A program made the position numbers and the translations under genes. The notes under the pieces are model-generated. The model was not told where the DNA came from. It saw only the letters and a list, made by a program, of their open reading frames with translations, and ran no database searches. Positions 13,706 to 25,376 of a DNA stretch of 64,000 bases are shown here, in pieces. Positions within the stretch are counted from its first letter, which is position 1. Each line of letters starts with the position of its first letter. This DNA is from Azolla caroliniana (Eukaryota > Polypodiophyta), in the NCBI GenBank assembly GCA_043228905.1, contig JBHGNT010000010.1, positions 17,112,001 to 17,176,000 on the forward strand. Reading direction: 5' to 3'.

Positions 13706-16399
13706 TTATAGAATGTCAACATCGTCTCCGTATATGATTCTCATATAACGCTTGATCGTTGCTAATGTGAGTGAAGGTAAACGGACAGGAGCAGTTGGTG
13801 CGGTATCAACCTTCACAAATGGCCACTCAAGAGCCTGCGCAGCTTCACACTCGTCTAAACTGTCCCCAATCGCACAAAACTTTGGGCTCGAATTGTTAAA
13901 ATGTTCTTTTATCCATTTGAAGCATTGAAGTTTCCCAACCTCTGTGGAGCTGTAGACTGCAACCCATCAAGCACATGATAAGTACATAATGTTTTTATCA
14001 ATATGAGCACACTCTGTAGAAATTGAAGAATTTTCATACAATGCATTTGTAGCAATAAAATGTGAAACTTGAATTTGTGACAGATAAAAGCACACAACGG
14101 AGAGTCAATCATCTTTTGCCCAACAATCAAATATCGATGCGTGAACATGTTTACAAACAGAAGAACAATCCAGTTCCATAATATGTTAAGAATCCATTTG
14201 CATGGCATGGCATCACATTCATCTACGTAATAGTGATGAATCCAAATACGTAAGTATTAACGAGGACTCATGCTTCCAGAAGCACAACCATAGCAAGAGA
14301 ATGATGGGCAGTCACTAAAGTTTGTCATTACTTTTCTAAAACATGAAGTAAATCCTCCAAATGATTTGGAAATGAGGTCCAATGTCTTCGATTTCTATCA
14401 TAAATTTATAAATGAATGATTACATTGACCTACAGATTTAAGACATTTATGTAGTCCACATACAGCAAAATGCAAAGCCAAATCAGGTCAGTTAAACAAG
14501 AGCCATAGATTTGTGAAACAAAGATGGTTTCTTAATGCCAAGATGAGTGATGTATAATTAGCTCATTGCAATTGAGTATAGGGAAACAGAATTCCTCATA
14601 TAAAAATGCGTGAATCAAACTATTTAAATTTTAGTTTGCATTATGGAAAATGTACACATACCACTAGCAGTCAGAAACTCAGGTGTAAAGTGACTAAACA
14701 ACTAACCATTCTCGTGAGAGATGAACTTGTTGAGTTTGAAGAGTAAAATCTTGACAAGACTTGGAACTAAGCTCCCTGACGTCACAAGAACATTCACTGA
14801 ACTTGTTGAGTTCAATGCAGTGTCTTCATCACCATTGGTTACTGATGTATCACTTGGATCTGATTCTAGGCAGCATTTCAAAATATTCCTTCCTGAGTGA
14901 AAAAACAAAGAAATCACGCAATGTATGGATTGATCTTTAATCATGATGAATGAATTCAATCCATCCATTTTCACTTCGCTACGGATAGCTGGCTAGCCAA
15001 CATAACAACTTGCTCACTATAATTTTGTTGATACAATTATGTCTAATTGCAATACTTGATAGCAGTCAATGTTGGTATAAGTGATGCAGTGACTATAAAG
15101 TTAACAATATGGCAGATGAAATTATAACTAGACTTGCTCAATTCAATAAATGATGTAGTGAAGTAATATAGTGAATGAGAATACCAGCTGTAAGCCAATG
15201 ATCAGTGTAGGTATCTGTCATTTCATACAGCTCTTTCCACTCTTGTAGCTGTTCATCATTTAGCAGTGTTTCTAGGCCCTGCAAATCATATGAGAAGGGA
15301 TAAGCATAGCGTTGAAGTTTCATTTAAGTTAACCAACAATTTCATTCAAATGAAACCTGAGGACGAAACCCCTGTAATTCTTCAAAGAACATACCTATAA
15401 TAGAAATTTATGCAGCTAGCATACAGAATATGTGTACTTGATTCCAAAAATGGTAGGGTGTTTTGGTTTGTATGAAAGAATCAAAAGAATACACATATTG
15501 CGAAGAGATTGAAAATCATTATACTGCTGGTTGTTAATTCCATTTTTGTTTGTAGAAATGATTTGCTTAACATAGATGATGTGCATTTGATTTTAATGAT
15601 GGCTGCATGCTCATATAAATGATTCTTGCCTGCCAAAAGGCTAAGATCCTAGCTATCATAGAGGAACAAAACACACTTGATCGTAAAGTTGTGATATTTT
15701 CCGATGTCGATAAGCAAGCTTCGTTTTGTCCACTTCGATCGAACTCTCACAAGAAAATCCATCTGCTTCGAAGTTATAACTTGACAAATCTCTTTCATCG
15801 TCATATTGCCTCCATGTCTCGAGTGTAGGTTGATTGTAGTCCTCGACCTGGTCATGGTACAAAAAAGGAAAGAAGAAAAGAGTTTGCAATCTGTAGAACT
15901 ATGGAAGTATATTTGAATTTTGACATATGGGAAATTGTATCACACAAGGATTGTGATTGCTAGCTATATTATGCTCCAAAAACACAGAAATAGCAGTGCT
16001 AGAATTCAGCAGTAAAGCAAAACCTTAGAAGAAGAAAAAATTCATACAAAGATGCAGTACGTTGTCCATCCCCATCCATTTTGATTGTTTGAGCACAAAA
16101 AAAGACCAGTGAAAAGCCAGGTCAAGCAGGCCACAACCTTTTTTCTTTTCTTTTTTTTAAATGTTCGTTCAGAAATTGGAAATGCAAGAAATGATTTGAA
16201 CCTGATCATAGAAGAAGTAATCATCACAGACTTGAATGATAAGCTTCTCCCATCGCCTCCCAAGCTTGACAGCAAAGAGAGGATCTTTGAGACCATTAAA
16301 ATGGTGGGCGTACCTGCCATTGCTGAGGGTCTGGAAGATGATGAGGGTCTCGTCCAGATCCCACACCAGCACTCTCTTCCCATTCTTGTGGTCTGTCAT
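13706..16399 (-). CDS. EYA: Eyes-absent homolog, HAD-type protein tyrosine phosphatase (five exons)
   Basis: Exons on the - strand are 16399-16202, 15847-15677, 15278-15185, 14892-14707 and 13956-13706. All borders are GT-AG and all phases agree, giving 299 residues, close to the length of plant EYA proteins. Motif I is VWDLDETL (nucleophile Asp14, general acid Asp16). Motif II is LVTSGSL at about residues 190-196. The last metal-binding motif is IGDSLDE at about 246-252. Family landmarks such as DDYFFYDQ, RQYDDERDLSSYNF, TDTYTDHWL and FISHENVYSS are all present. Plant EYA is known as an Asp-based, metal-dependent tyrosine-specific phosphatase; it lacks the long N-terminal transactivation region of animal EYA, and so does this one. 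The start chosen is the ATG just before KNGKRVLVWD; an in-frame extension through a (GA)n repeat was rejected. The gene looks intact. Confidence 0.95.
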
Positions 16400-16407
16400 T
16401 CTCTGTA

Positions 16408-16410
<3 letters not shown>

Positions 16411-16459
<49 letters not shown>
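16411..16459 (+). repeat. (TC)n microsatellite in the EYA 5' leader or promoter
   Basis: A 49-nt TC run ends 12 bp before the EYA start codon; on the EYA sense strand it reads (GA)n. GA repeats are common in plant 5' leaders and can bind GAGA-type factors (BBR/BPC proteins), so a regulatory role is possible but not shown. Confidence 0.9.
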
Positions 16460-16463
<4 letters not shown>

Positions 16464-16567
16464 CTCTCTCCCACTCAGAATGTCATACACAAAACATACA
16501 CATTAATTCCTTCCTTCCTTAATTCATTCTACTTAGATTTGTGTGAGCTTTTTCTATAGACTTTCAT

Positions 16568-16587
16568 ATGGCCGGCCGGCCGGCCAT
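16568..16587. other. Perfect 20-bp GC palindrome upstream of EYA
   Basis: ATGGCCGGCCGGCCGGCCAT is its own reverse complement. It stands out in AT-rich DNA about 170 bp upstream of the EYA start. It is followed by CCCGCCCGCCCGCCCA. It may mark a core promoter region or simply be a small repeat. Confidence 0.8.
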
Positions 16588-17039
16588 TACTGCCTCGGAT
16601 ATTTCCCGCCCGCCCGCCCATCCATATGTGTGGAGTCTCTTGCATATTGTGTTGAATGACTTATCGGAAGTCCCATGAGCACATTGAGTTATGTGTATCT
16701 CATCTGCTCTCATTGGTTAGTACCACACACATTTGTCGTGATGTGGCGGGCATGAATGTAGAAAGTGGACAACTACAGGGCCTAGCCATAGCCGCAAAAA
16801 CGTAAATATAAATAAATATATACATATGAAACGGAATATTTATATAATTATATGATAAAGAAAAGTAAATGGCCTGGTAGTGTAGAGTTCGAATCTCTAA
16901 GAACGCATATAATGGAATTGTTCCCTTTTTTGCATTTTCGAAGCAAAAAGGGGGGAAAAGATAGGCAACTAATGCAAGTGCATGAAGCCTAATCCCATGT
17001 GATAATTGCTCCCAAATCTTCATGGAAGAGAGAGAGAGA

Positions 17040-17364
17040 AGAGGGAAGATTAATAGCCTTTCGAACAACAAGATCAACGTTTCATATTCTAAAAGGATAT
17101 ACCTTTATTTGGAATAAGTTGCAAGAAACATTGTCTTCGTATGAGCCAATTCCTAATTTAGATGGAGGATCTCAAGAGCTTGATTGAAGGTTTGTTGGAA
17201 ATAAGGGATTGACTATGATTTTAACAAGTGTTGCTTATCACAAGTTGATTGACAAACATAAGTGGTTGGAAGAAAGAGTTATAAAGATATGGGGTTTTCA
17301 TAAGCCCATTACTTGGTGGTTTCATGTGATCAAGGTAGGTTGGTGTTCTCAATGGATGTTACGA
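17040..17364 (+). pseudogene. LINE reverse transcriptase C-terminal remnant, 5' part
   Basis: Read with frameshifts, this encodes segments such as HKWLEERVIKIWGF and WFHVIKVGWCSQWMLR. It joins in phase, across the T1 insertion, to AKVFIWRVMVGVLPL at 20,887. That pattern matches the region before and inside the zf-RVT domain that closes the ORF2 of plant L1-like LINEs. Heavily decayed; no reverse transcriptase catalytic motif is left. Confidence 0.5.
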
Positions 17365-18427
17365 TGTTGTGAAGATTTTCAGCAACGGTGAGAAAATCGG
17401 GTACGGCGAATAAAATGGGGATGTTCAACAACTTGCACATGCACATTAGAAAATGTGTGTAGAAATAAGAAAGGGGGAAAAATAAAGTTGTAAGAGGCAC
17501 CTCTCCCATTGGGCTATAAAAGGGGAGGGGTGCTTACAAGAAAGGGGTCGTCCATTTTGAGTTGGGATGGTGTACCACTTAGATATAGGGTTTGGTAGTT
17601 TTTTCTTGTTCCCCCTATTTAGGGTTTAGGGTTTCTCCTATCTTGTCGTCTTGGTGGGAAGAAGTAGGTTTTGTTGTTGATAGGGTTTGTGTTCTTCACT
17701 TTGTGAGTTAGGGTTCGTGAGGTTCTTTGTTTCGTGTGAGTTAGGGTCATGCTAGGGTTTTGGGTGTTACTCTCTTCTTCTTCTTTGTGTGAGATTTTGG
17801 TTTGGTTTGGGTTTCTACAATGACAGCTTTTTCGGCATTCCGGTGGTGGACTTCTCGGTGGTTCGGGCATCCTCTCCTCAACGGAGAGTGTTTGGTGCGG
17901 CCACGGTTTCAACAAAGGAAAACTAACTCGGCGGCCGATTGTTGAAGGGAGACCGGAGTGGCATGGGAACACTCCACCGTCTTTGGGGCTTGACCAACAG
18001 TGGGAGTTGTGGTCCCGACGGCTCACTCGACTCGCCTTTATCGGTCTCGTTTAGCCCTTTGTAGTACCTTAAATAGCTTATTATTTGTAAAAGCCACCAG
18101 AATCGTGGTGCTAAGCTAGTTCATTGTAAACCCATTTTCTTGTATCATAAATCGTGTATATTCTTTTCCCAAGAGTTTTGTCTAATCTTGTGCTTGATCC
18201 CTAACCACGGGTTAATCTTCATAATGATCAAGTGGTGCTTATTGAATAGAAACCCTAGGTTTGTTCGAGGGGAGGAAAGCCGACGTGGCCGAGTCGGAAA
18301 ACGACACGAGCCGAAAGCCGAAGGGACAAATCCCATAAACACAAGACCTTCGCCCCATCAACTCCCTAGTCCAAGACCCCGGCGGGTCCCACCCAAACCG
18401 ATCCGTAAGCCGCGGATATCTGTGACA
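17365..18427 (+). repeat. T1 5' LTR
   Basis: 1063 bp, TGTTG...TGACA. It contains the box GGCTATAAAAGGGGAG near 17,512, then repeated (T)TTAGGG telomere-like motifs at about 17,618-17,634. It is about 370 bp longer than the 3' LTR because the latter lacks the part from about 17,630 to 17,980. Confidence 0.85.
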
Positions 18428-20192
18428 TCTTTGGTGAACCCGACATGAAAGGGTGGCAAGGGAGGATGGAGGTGGACGAAGAAGACTTCATGGTGAAGGC
18501 AAAGTCGAAGGCGATGACGGACATACGTGGATAAGGGACGACGAGAAACGGCTAGGAAGCCATCAAGAATGCGGTCAAAGAAGTTGACTAGTTAAACGGG
18601 ACGGAATCCCACTAGTTTCAAAGCCTACGTGAGAAGTATACGAGGCAACAGGGCTAGGTGTTTGCCGTATGGACATGAAGAGGATGAAGAGCTTCGAGAA
18701 GCTCACAGTTCGGGGTCCTTCGAGGGAGTTCACCGGAGAGGCATGGGCACGAGGGATCGAAGGAACGGAGGCAACATGAGTTCGACCGAAGGGGGCATCG
18801 TCGACAAGCACCCACCAAAGCGCAATACGTGTGCTTCCGAGAGGTTGAGTCTTGCTTGCTAAATTCTCAGGGTGGAATTGAGATTGGAGGGGGTGGACGA
18901 GGCCTTGAAGATTTGGGAAGAGGACTAATCGAAGGGAAGGGAGACCATTAGAGTCAAACTCGAGGATGATGATGGTGCGGATGACCTCACTAAGTAAGAC
19001 CGACACGAGAATCGGTTGCTAACAAGGTGATATGACGAAGAAGGAGTTATAGTCGACAACTACACGATCCACAAAAGACGGTCGGAGGAGGTCGGGATGT
19101 GGGTACGAACAACCACCTAAGCAAAGAAGCTCGAAACGGAAAGGTTCGGCGGTATTTGACATAGAAGCTTGGCGAGGTAGGCGTACGAGAGCTCAAAGTT
19201 GAAAGTTGAGGATGAAAGAAAGGTTATGAAGGAGCCAAAGAAGGCAAATGGAGATCGAGGAGGAAGCCGCCTTCTCGACGGATGCGGAATAATGATGAGG
19301 TCGTGGGAAGGCTCGGGTTCGTTACAACAGTACTGTGAAGTCAATTTTTGCTGTAAGAAAAGACTGTGGCAAATACATCGAATACTAAGCTCTATAAGAA
19401 TAAAGCACAATGTGAAAGTCTCAAGAGTTAAGAGAAGAAGAAAATTGAAGGGATATGAAGTTAGAGGTGTTTTTCAAAAGTAAAAAAAGCAAGAGAAAAG
19501 ATAGAAGGAAAAAAACGCATAATAAGGCAGAGAAAGCAGGGCAGAGAAAAAAGCTAGCTCATAACTTCTGCATCTCTTATCCAAATTTCAAAAGGGGAAG
19601 CATGAGGTGTGGTCATTCGAGGACCTTGAGATGAGCATGCACAAAAAGGGACTACGAAGGGTGGTAGTCAATGTCGGCATTTGAAAGATGGTATTGGGAA
19701 GGCGAGCACGATTCGGGGAATGACCAAGGGTTGAAATGCTTTGCCCAAGGGAGATGGTCAGAGGGAAGGTGGACGACAAGGAGACCAAGGACGAGGCCGC
19801 AGGAAAACTTCGATGGAGAGGTGGGAAGCAACAAGAAAGGAAGAGTCGAGAACCGGTCTGACTCGGATGGAAGACGATCCGGCTGGTATTTCGACCCGAA
19901 CGAAAGGAGATCCAAACCAGAGTCAATTGATTGAGCCCGACCCGGATGAAAGCCGACTCCATCGAAATCGGTCGGTCGAACCAGACGCGGAAGGACACTG
20001 ACTCGACCGAAACCCATTTGGAATGAGGCCGACGCAGTCGGGGTGGTAGGGACGTAAAGAGACATGCATAGAGGACAAAGATGGAAGGGTCGACGAGGGT
20101 GTGGAGGAAGCCGGTTAATCGTTGTTGCCGAAATCTGACCTCTTCCCCTTTCTTGGCACATATTGGAGGATGTGCGGTTTCGTGGGGCTGGA
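18428..20192 (+). other. T1 internal region without coding capacity
   Basis: It starts with the primer-binding site at 18432-18449. The purine-rich body is rich in GAAGG and CGA words and holds no ORF with family features. The longer - strand ORFs (up to 228 codons near 19,590-20,274) are low-complexity shadows with Ser/Pro/Arg-rich translations. It may be a decayed gag region or filler captured by a LARD. Confidence 0.6.
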
Positions 20193-20882
20193 TGTTGTGA
20201 AGATTTTTGACAATGGTGAGAAAGTCGGGTACGATGAATAAAACGAGGATGTGCAACAACTTGCACATGCACATTAGAAAATGTGTTTAGAAATAAGAAA
20301 GGGGGAAAAATAAATTGTAAGAGGCACCTCTCCCCTTAGGCTATAAAAGGGGAGGGGTGCTCACAAGAAAGGGGTCGCCCATTTTGAGTTAGGAGGGTGT
20401 ACCACTTAGATCTAGGGTTTGGTAGTTTTTTTTTCTTCTCCCTATTTTGAGTTTAGGGTTCTGGGGGTCCTAGTGGTCCCGGCGGCTCACTTGACTCGCC
20501 TTCACAGGTCTCGTTTAGCCCTTTGTAGTACCTTGGCTTATTATTTGTAAAAACCACCAGAATCATGTCATTAAGCCAGTTCATTGTAAACTCATTTTCG
20601 TGTATTTAATCGTGTATATTCTTTTCCCAAGAGTTTTGTTTAATCTTGTGCTTGATCCCTAACCGCGTGTTAATCTTCATAATGGTCTCGGTGCTAATCG
20701 AATAGAAACCCTAGGTTTGTTCACGGAGATGAAAGTCGATGTGGATGAGCCAAAAAACGACGCGGGCCGAAAGCCGAAGGGCCAAAGTCCATAAACACAA
20801 GACCTTCGCCCCACCGACTCCCGAGTCCAAGACCCCGACGGTCCCGCCCAAACCGACCTATAAGCTGCGGATATCCACGACA
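20193..20882 (+). repeat. T1 3' LTR (internally deleted)
   Basis: 690 bp. It matches the 5' LTR from its start through the TATA box and again from the segment ggtcccggcggctcac to the end. The middle is missing. The length difference could be a deletion after insertion. Confidence 0.85.
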
Positions 20883-20886
20883 ACGA

Positions 20887-21290
20887 GCTAAGGTATTTAT
20901 TTGGAGAGTTATGGTTGGAGTTTTACCATTGGGGGATGCACTAAAAAAAGAAACATTACTAAAGGATCGTGTTTCTTTTGCTTGGTGGAATTGGAACTAG
21001 TAGGCATCGATTTCTTTCATGCCCGATGGGAAGGATGGTTTGGAGGTGTATCAGTTTAGTGTCACGGATGTCTGTAACTAGAGTAAGCATATCTTCCTTA
21101 AATTGGGTTTGTGTACATATGGAGAACAATGAACCGGTGCCTCATTTCCAAATTATTTTTGAGTTCTTGAGGTAATGGGGGGGCTATGGTTCAATTGGAA
21201 TATGCGGAATGCCTTCACTTTTGATTCGCAAGTTGGGGAGAGAAAATATGTTCTAAAGTTAAAATGATTTCTTTTGTGGCAATTGATAGT
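20887..21290 (+). pseudogene. LINE zf-RVT remnant, 3' part
   Basis: This continues the LINE fragment interrupted by T1. Pieces in shifting frames read FIWRVMVGVLPLGDALKK, GSCFFC and SRHRFLSCPMGRMVW, then a tail like MRNAFTFDSQVGERKYV. The Cys-x2-Cys ... His ... Cys-Pro-x-x-x-x-x-x-W layout is that of the zf-RVT domain of plant LINEs. At least two frameshifts are present. Confidence 0.55.
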
Positions 21291-22229
21291 GCTAGAGAAG
21301 TCGCGAAATCTCAAGCATGAAGAGAGAGAACTTTACAAGATCACATATCATCATATTCGCCATTTCAATTGGTGTGTACGGTGGCATTGAGTTTGAAGTC
21401 GTAGTAGTCTTTAGATCCCTAGATACATAGAAGGGTTCTATACTTTGTAGTAAGTTAGTCATGGTGGTGTTTTTTCTTTCGTAATGAAAGCCATTATTTA
21501 CGAAAAAAAGAGAGGGAAGTCGCTCGAAGAGCTTTGTGGCCACATGTGTATTCAACTCTCCTTTAACTGCCAATATCTTTCCCACACATCCGTATCAACA
21601 TGTTATGTCCTCAAGCAATAAAGATAAAGATGAATATTGAGTGTTCAAGAATCAAAACAATCAAGGGAGAAGAAATTTAAATGGGGTGTTTCCAAAATAC
21701 AAAAATACAAAAATATAAGAAGATTGTCATAGCAAAAAACACAAGAAGCATGACAACATATGGTCTTTGAGCAAGTGCCACCTCCCCAATGGAGCATGGA
21801 ATGGTCGTAGCTTGGGTGAACAATTCATAATTAGATGGGATACCATACTCTCTAGAAATATAGAACTACGAAGAGCGATTGGAATTAGGGCCTAGCCCAT
21901 CGCGAGGATCATGGGCTAGAGAGGACCGAACCTAGGTTCACTCAATTTTATGATGTGATACTATGGTGTAAACCACGAAGACGACATTCAAAGAAAAATA
22001 ATACGAATGAGGTCTAAATTAAGAATTGAAAATGGACAAGCTGACTACCAATGATTTTTGAAATGTTGTTTTAATTAGGTACATTGCCAGTGTCAATGAT
22101 GCTTCTTCAGAATAGATGCACATTGAAATTCAAATGAAGTCATATTGATAGTTTATTCCAAATACTTTGCAAATCTAGGAATGACTACGAATGGGTTTAA
22201 AGGCAAAGAAATATAAGCTCAAGTGACTT
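21291..22229. other. Intergenic, nothing recognised
   Basis: AT-rich sequence without a motif I can place. It runs up to the truncated left end of element R1. Confidence 0.6.
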
Positions 22230-22948
22230 GGGTACTTTAATGTCCTATAGAAAGAGAGGAATAATAGGATATGATGTGAGAGAAAATTGAGGAAGAATCG
22301 TTGATAGAAAACGGTTGCCATTAAGCATGATATAACGACCTCCCCTTGTGCTATAATAGGGGAGGTTTTGAATTGTTGTAGGGATTCATTGTTTTGGAGG
22401 GAGAAGTGTTGTCGGTTTGAGATCTGGAGCTTTGTTGTTCTCCTTGTTTCGCTCTGTACTAATTTGGAAGGGAGCTTGGAGCTCTGTTACCAGCCAAGTC
22501 CGGTTGTATTTCTCTCTATTTTAAGTTAATCCATTATCTTTGTTGCTTTCGGATTCTCTGTGTCATCACGAGTCTCTTTGTTTCTGCCTACGCTCTTAAC
22601 TCCGCTTCCTTCCATTTGCGTGCTTATCTGAGTCTTCGAGCCCACGGGCCCATTGTCCGGTATCCGGGAACAAGTCTGGAACAATTCACATATCCGAGCT
22701 TGTGCGTTCATCATCCGGTATCCAGCAACAGGTCCAGAATAGTTCATGCACCTGAGCCTGTCCGTCCGTCATCCGTAGTTCGGCGATAGGTCTGGATCAG
22801 CTGTGTGCATGATCCTGCGTTTCGGTAACGATACCCTGCAAGAGATCCGGAAAGCACCTCTCTCCCTTTCCCCTCTCTATCTGCTCCTTGGTACAAGACC
22901 CCGTCGGTCCCGCCCCGATCCGGCACGTACCCTCGGAATACCACGAAA
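22230..22948 (+). repeat. R1 5' LTR, missing its first 175 bp or so
   Basis: It matches the 3' LTR from about 34,937 onward but has unrelated sequence before 22,230. It holds a decayed TATA box (GCTATAATAGGGGAG near 22,350). Near the end there are about three degenerate copies of a 56-bp unit marked by CATCCGGTATCC (22,650-22,800). It ends ACGAAA where the family has CGACA, a single change. Confidence 0.75.
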
Positions 22949-22992
22949 TCTTTGGTGAACCCGACGTGAAAGGGGCAGCAAAGTAGTTCAAA

Positions 22993-24685
22993 ATGAGGGG
23001 AAGTGAGCTTGCAGAAGCAATGGTGGTGGTTGTCGACCGCCATGTGACTGCACGAGAGAGCACAGGTGGCCTCGATAGGACCATAGAAATGGTAGTCAGT
23101 ATGATAGACCGATTTAATGGAAACGACGTGACAAGCTCCCTGGAGACCTACAAGTCTGAAATGTTAATGAGGGTGTTGAGAGATCAAGCTTAACTTAGTT
23201 TAGTTTAGTTAGTTAGTCAACCATTTAACTTCGTAATTACCTAGATAGAATCTAGTTAGAAGTGTTGACAATAACACCTTAAATAGGACCTTGTACTTAA
23301 GTGAGATATTCTAGATCCTCCACTCCCAAGCACATTTAATATAGGACTTACACCCTTGTACCTATGTTCTCCTCACACGTGTGCACCCTTGCACATGAGA
23401 TCTATATATACATCATTGTGGGTATTTTTGTATTTGATGATGTTAATTTAATATAGAGTTAAACATCCCCCATCTTGTGTTGTTCATAAGTGTAACTTCC
23501 TCTCACACACATACACACACATATCACTTAATCTTCTGCTTAGCTTAATCACATAATTAGGTACTAATTAACTTGTAGTAAATTACCTAATTCTTAACAG
23601 AGGGACATCCCGGAGGACAGGCGGCCACTTGGATTCCCGCGAGTCGTAACCCCAAGCATCCACACGGAAGTGCTCGAGGTTCAAGCTGACTATCGAAACT
23701 GGTCAGAGTTGGAGGGTTGGCTCCTCGAAAGATACAAATTTGACGACTCGCTCCGGTTGTCGAAGAGGGAGCTCATGGAGTGGGTTGAGCTCCCTGACAA
23801 AGGTCGGAATACATCAACTCTTCTCCAAGAATTTGAGAAGCGATTCGCACAACTTTCGGCACTAGACCAGACCGTGCTCGATACGAGCAAGGTCTTGTTA
23901 TTTATCAAGTCGAACCACTTGATCGGGAGAAGGTAGATCTCCTCTTGGAGACAGATGAAGGGCTCACGACTGACTAGGCAGTACGGTGCGAATGGAACGT
24001 CGTGGGGTCCTCGTCGGCCGGCCCGACAGCTGGGAGGATGACAAGAGAGGTGCTGACTCGGTCGGACAAAACGAGGAGAAGACTCGAGTCAAGCCTGACT
24101 CTAACCAACGTGGCTGACGATTCGTCGGGAGGAGTGGCTCTGGAAGAACTGACCAAGATGGTGCACAATCTCCAGATTGTGCAGGCCTGAAGGGAAGGCG
24201 GGGGTCAATTGCATGACCGACACCTACCAAACGACCTTAGATGCATGTGGTATGACAGGGTCGGCCACATCCGTAGAGACTGCGTCGACTTCGCCGAGGC
24301 GCTTAAGAACAATGTGGTGTACCTTTGGAACAGTCGAGTACACGTGAGCGAGACACAAAGGCCCCTGGAAATAAACACCGGCCGGGGTGGGATGAAAAGG
24401 TTGATGGAGGAGGCTACGGTGTAGCACACAGAGACCGTTTACTACTCGGCCTCAGCAGGCATTCGGGTTGGGGGTGAGAAGAGCATCGGCTCCGGAGGCG
24501 AAGCCGGATTCTAGCCGATCGTACTCGATAGCTTATGTGGAAAGAAGCTAAGTAAGGATGAGGCGGACCGCATGGAGAGGCGGGTACAGGAGGTCACCGT
24601 ATTGAGTGATCCAGTTGAGGAGAAAACCGACTTTGTAGAAGTCGCGTGCCAGAATGAAGATTAAAGGGGATGGATGAATCAAGAA
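22993..24685 (+). pseudogene. R1 gag remnant, interrupted by a solo LTR
   Basis: It starts MRGSELAEAMVVVVDR, the same N terminus as gag of E1, E2 and E4 (MRGSDLAEAM...). It is split at 23,174 by a Copia solo LTR and resumes at 23,600 with the ...RDIPEDRRP-like segment in broken frames. The segment CMWYDRVGHIRRDC near 24,243 is the zinc knuckle with Cys3 to Tyr-type decay. Stops and small deletions are frequent. From 24,686 a scrap of RNase H (KVLSERQ, YAQVKREL) follows, which shows an internal deletion from gag to late pol. Confidence 0.75.
23174..23599 (+). mobile_element. Copia-type solo LTR inside R1 gag
   Basis: 426 bp, TGTTGAGAG...CTTAACA, flanked by the perfect 5-bp duplication GAGGG (23169-23173 and 23600-23604). 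Removing it restores the gag reading order. It contains a TATATATA stretch near 23,404. It arose by LTR-LTR recombination of a full element, the usual origin of solo LTRs. Confidence 0.9.
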
Positions 24686-24770
24686 CGCGGGTCGCCATCC
24701 GAATCGGTGTGAAGGTGTTAAGTGAGCGACAATGAGGGTACGCCCAAGTCAAGCGGGAGTTGTAGGCATA

Positions 24771-24894
24771 AAAGGCTAACTCCTTCCACTTTGTATCCTA
24801 GTGTGAACTCGTCCATATAGTTAGGGTTGCGTACATAAGCGATAACCTAACATTCTAAAGAAATGATCGCTCGATCATCCTGTACATCGTGTCT

Positions 24895-24937
<43 letters not shown>

Positions 24938-25077
24938 TAGAAATAAAGAGAGCTTCCATTAAAGCTTCATCCGTGTGTGTTTATTATCTGTCTATATCTT
25001 CTTGCCTTTCCTTTGTGTTTTTTGCTGAGCATAACCGACAAGTCCTCACATACGCTTCCGCGCATATCTATACTTCA
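24771..25077 (+). repeat. Copia 5' LTR
   Basis: About 307 bp, TGTAGGCATA...CTTCA. The end is placed just before the primer-binding site. It holds a (GA)n run at about 24,899-24,933, probably in the transcribed part. The matching 3' LTR is not in the window, so the boundaries rest on the TG..CA ends and the primer site. Confidence 0.7.
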
Positions 25078-25376
25078 ACTGGTATCAAAGTGATCCACAA
25101 CTTGGCGGCAACAAACAGCCAAAACAAAAAAAAGGGCTGAAAGGAAAAAGACTAGGTTAGCAAATCTCACTTTCTAAAGAATCATGGCATCAACATCTGG
25201 TACAGTAGTTGAGATCCAAAAATTTGACTACAAAAACTTTGCCCTATGGAAGGAGATGATGCAGGATGTTCTGATTATTCAAAGACAGGTCGAGACCATT
25301 CGACACTCCAAAAAGCCTGCTTTAATGTCAGCCAATGAGTGGAGATCAATGGACGAAATCGCACGCTGTCGTGAAG

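Larger units (their letters stand above)
17365..20882 (+). mobile_element. T1: non-autonomous LTR retrotransposon (LARD-like)
   Basis: It has direct LTRs beginning TGTTGTGAAGATTTT, a 4-bp target duplication ACGA on each side (17361-17364 and 20883-20886), a primer-binding site at 18432 and a purine tract at 20182-20192. The internal 1.77 kb has no long ORF and no gag or pol motif. The primer site (one mismatch to TGGTGAACCCGACGTGAA) and the block before the 3' LTR (ggcacata..gga.gatgcggtt-like) match those of the autonomous elements E1, E2 and E4 in this window. It was therefore probably moved in trans by that family. It sits inside a LINE remnant. Confidence 0.85.

Noticed and set aside
16202-16474. 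Longer EYA protein starting at 16474 (MGERHRERER...)
   Set aside because: The extension is only translation of the (GA)n microsatellite. The ATG at 16399 gives the usual plant EYA length and starts just before the HAD motif.
16874-16912. tRNA gene at the 'gagttcgaatctc' string
   Set aside because: It has a T-loop-like hairpin, but no acceptor stem, D arm or anticodon arm can be drawn around it.
19588-20274. 228-codon ORF on the - strand in T1
   Set aside because: It is low-complexity and runs into the LTR; a second overlapping frame is equally open, as expected from composition.
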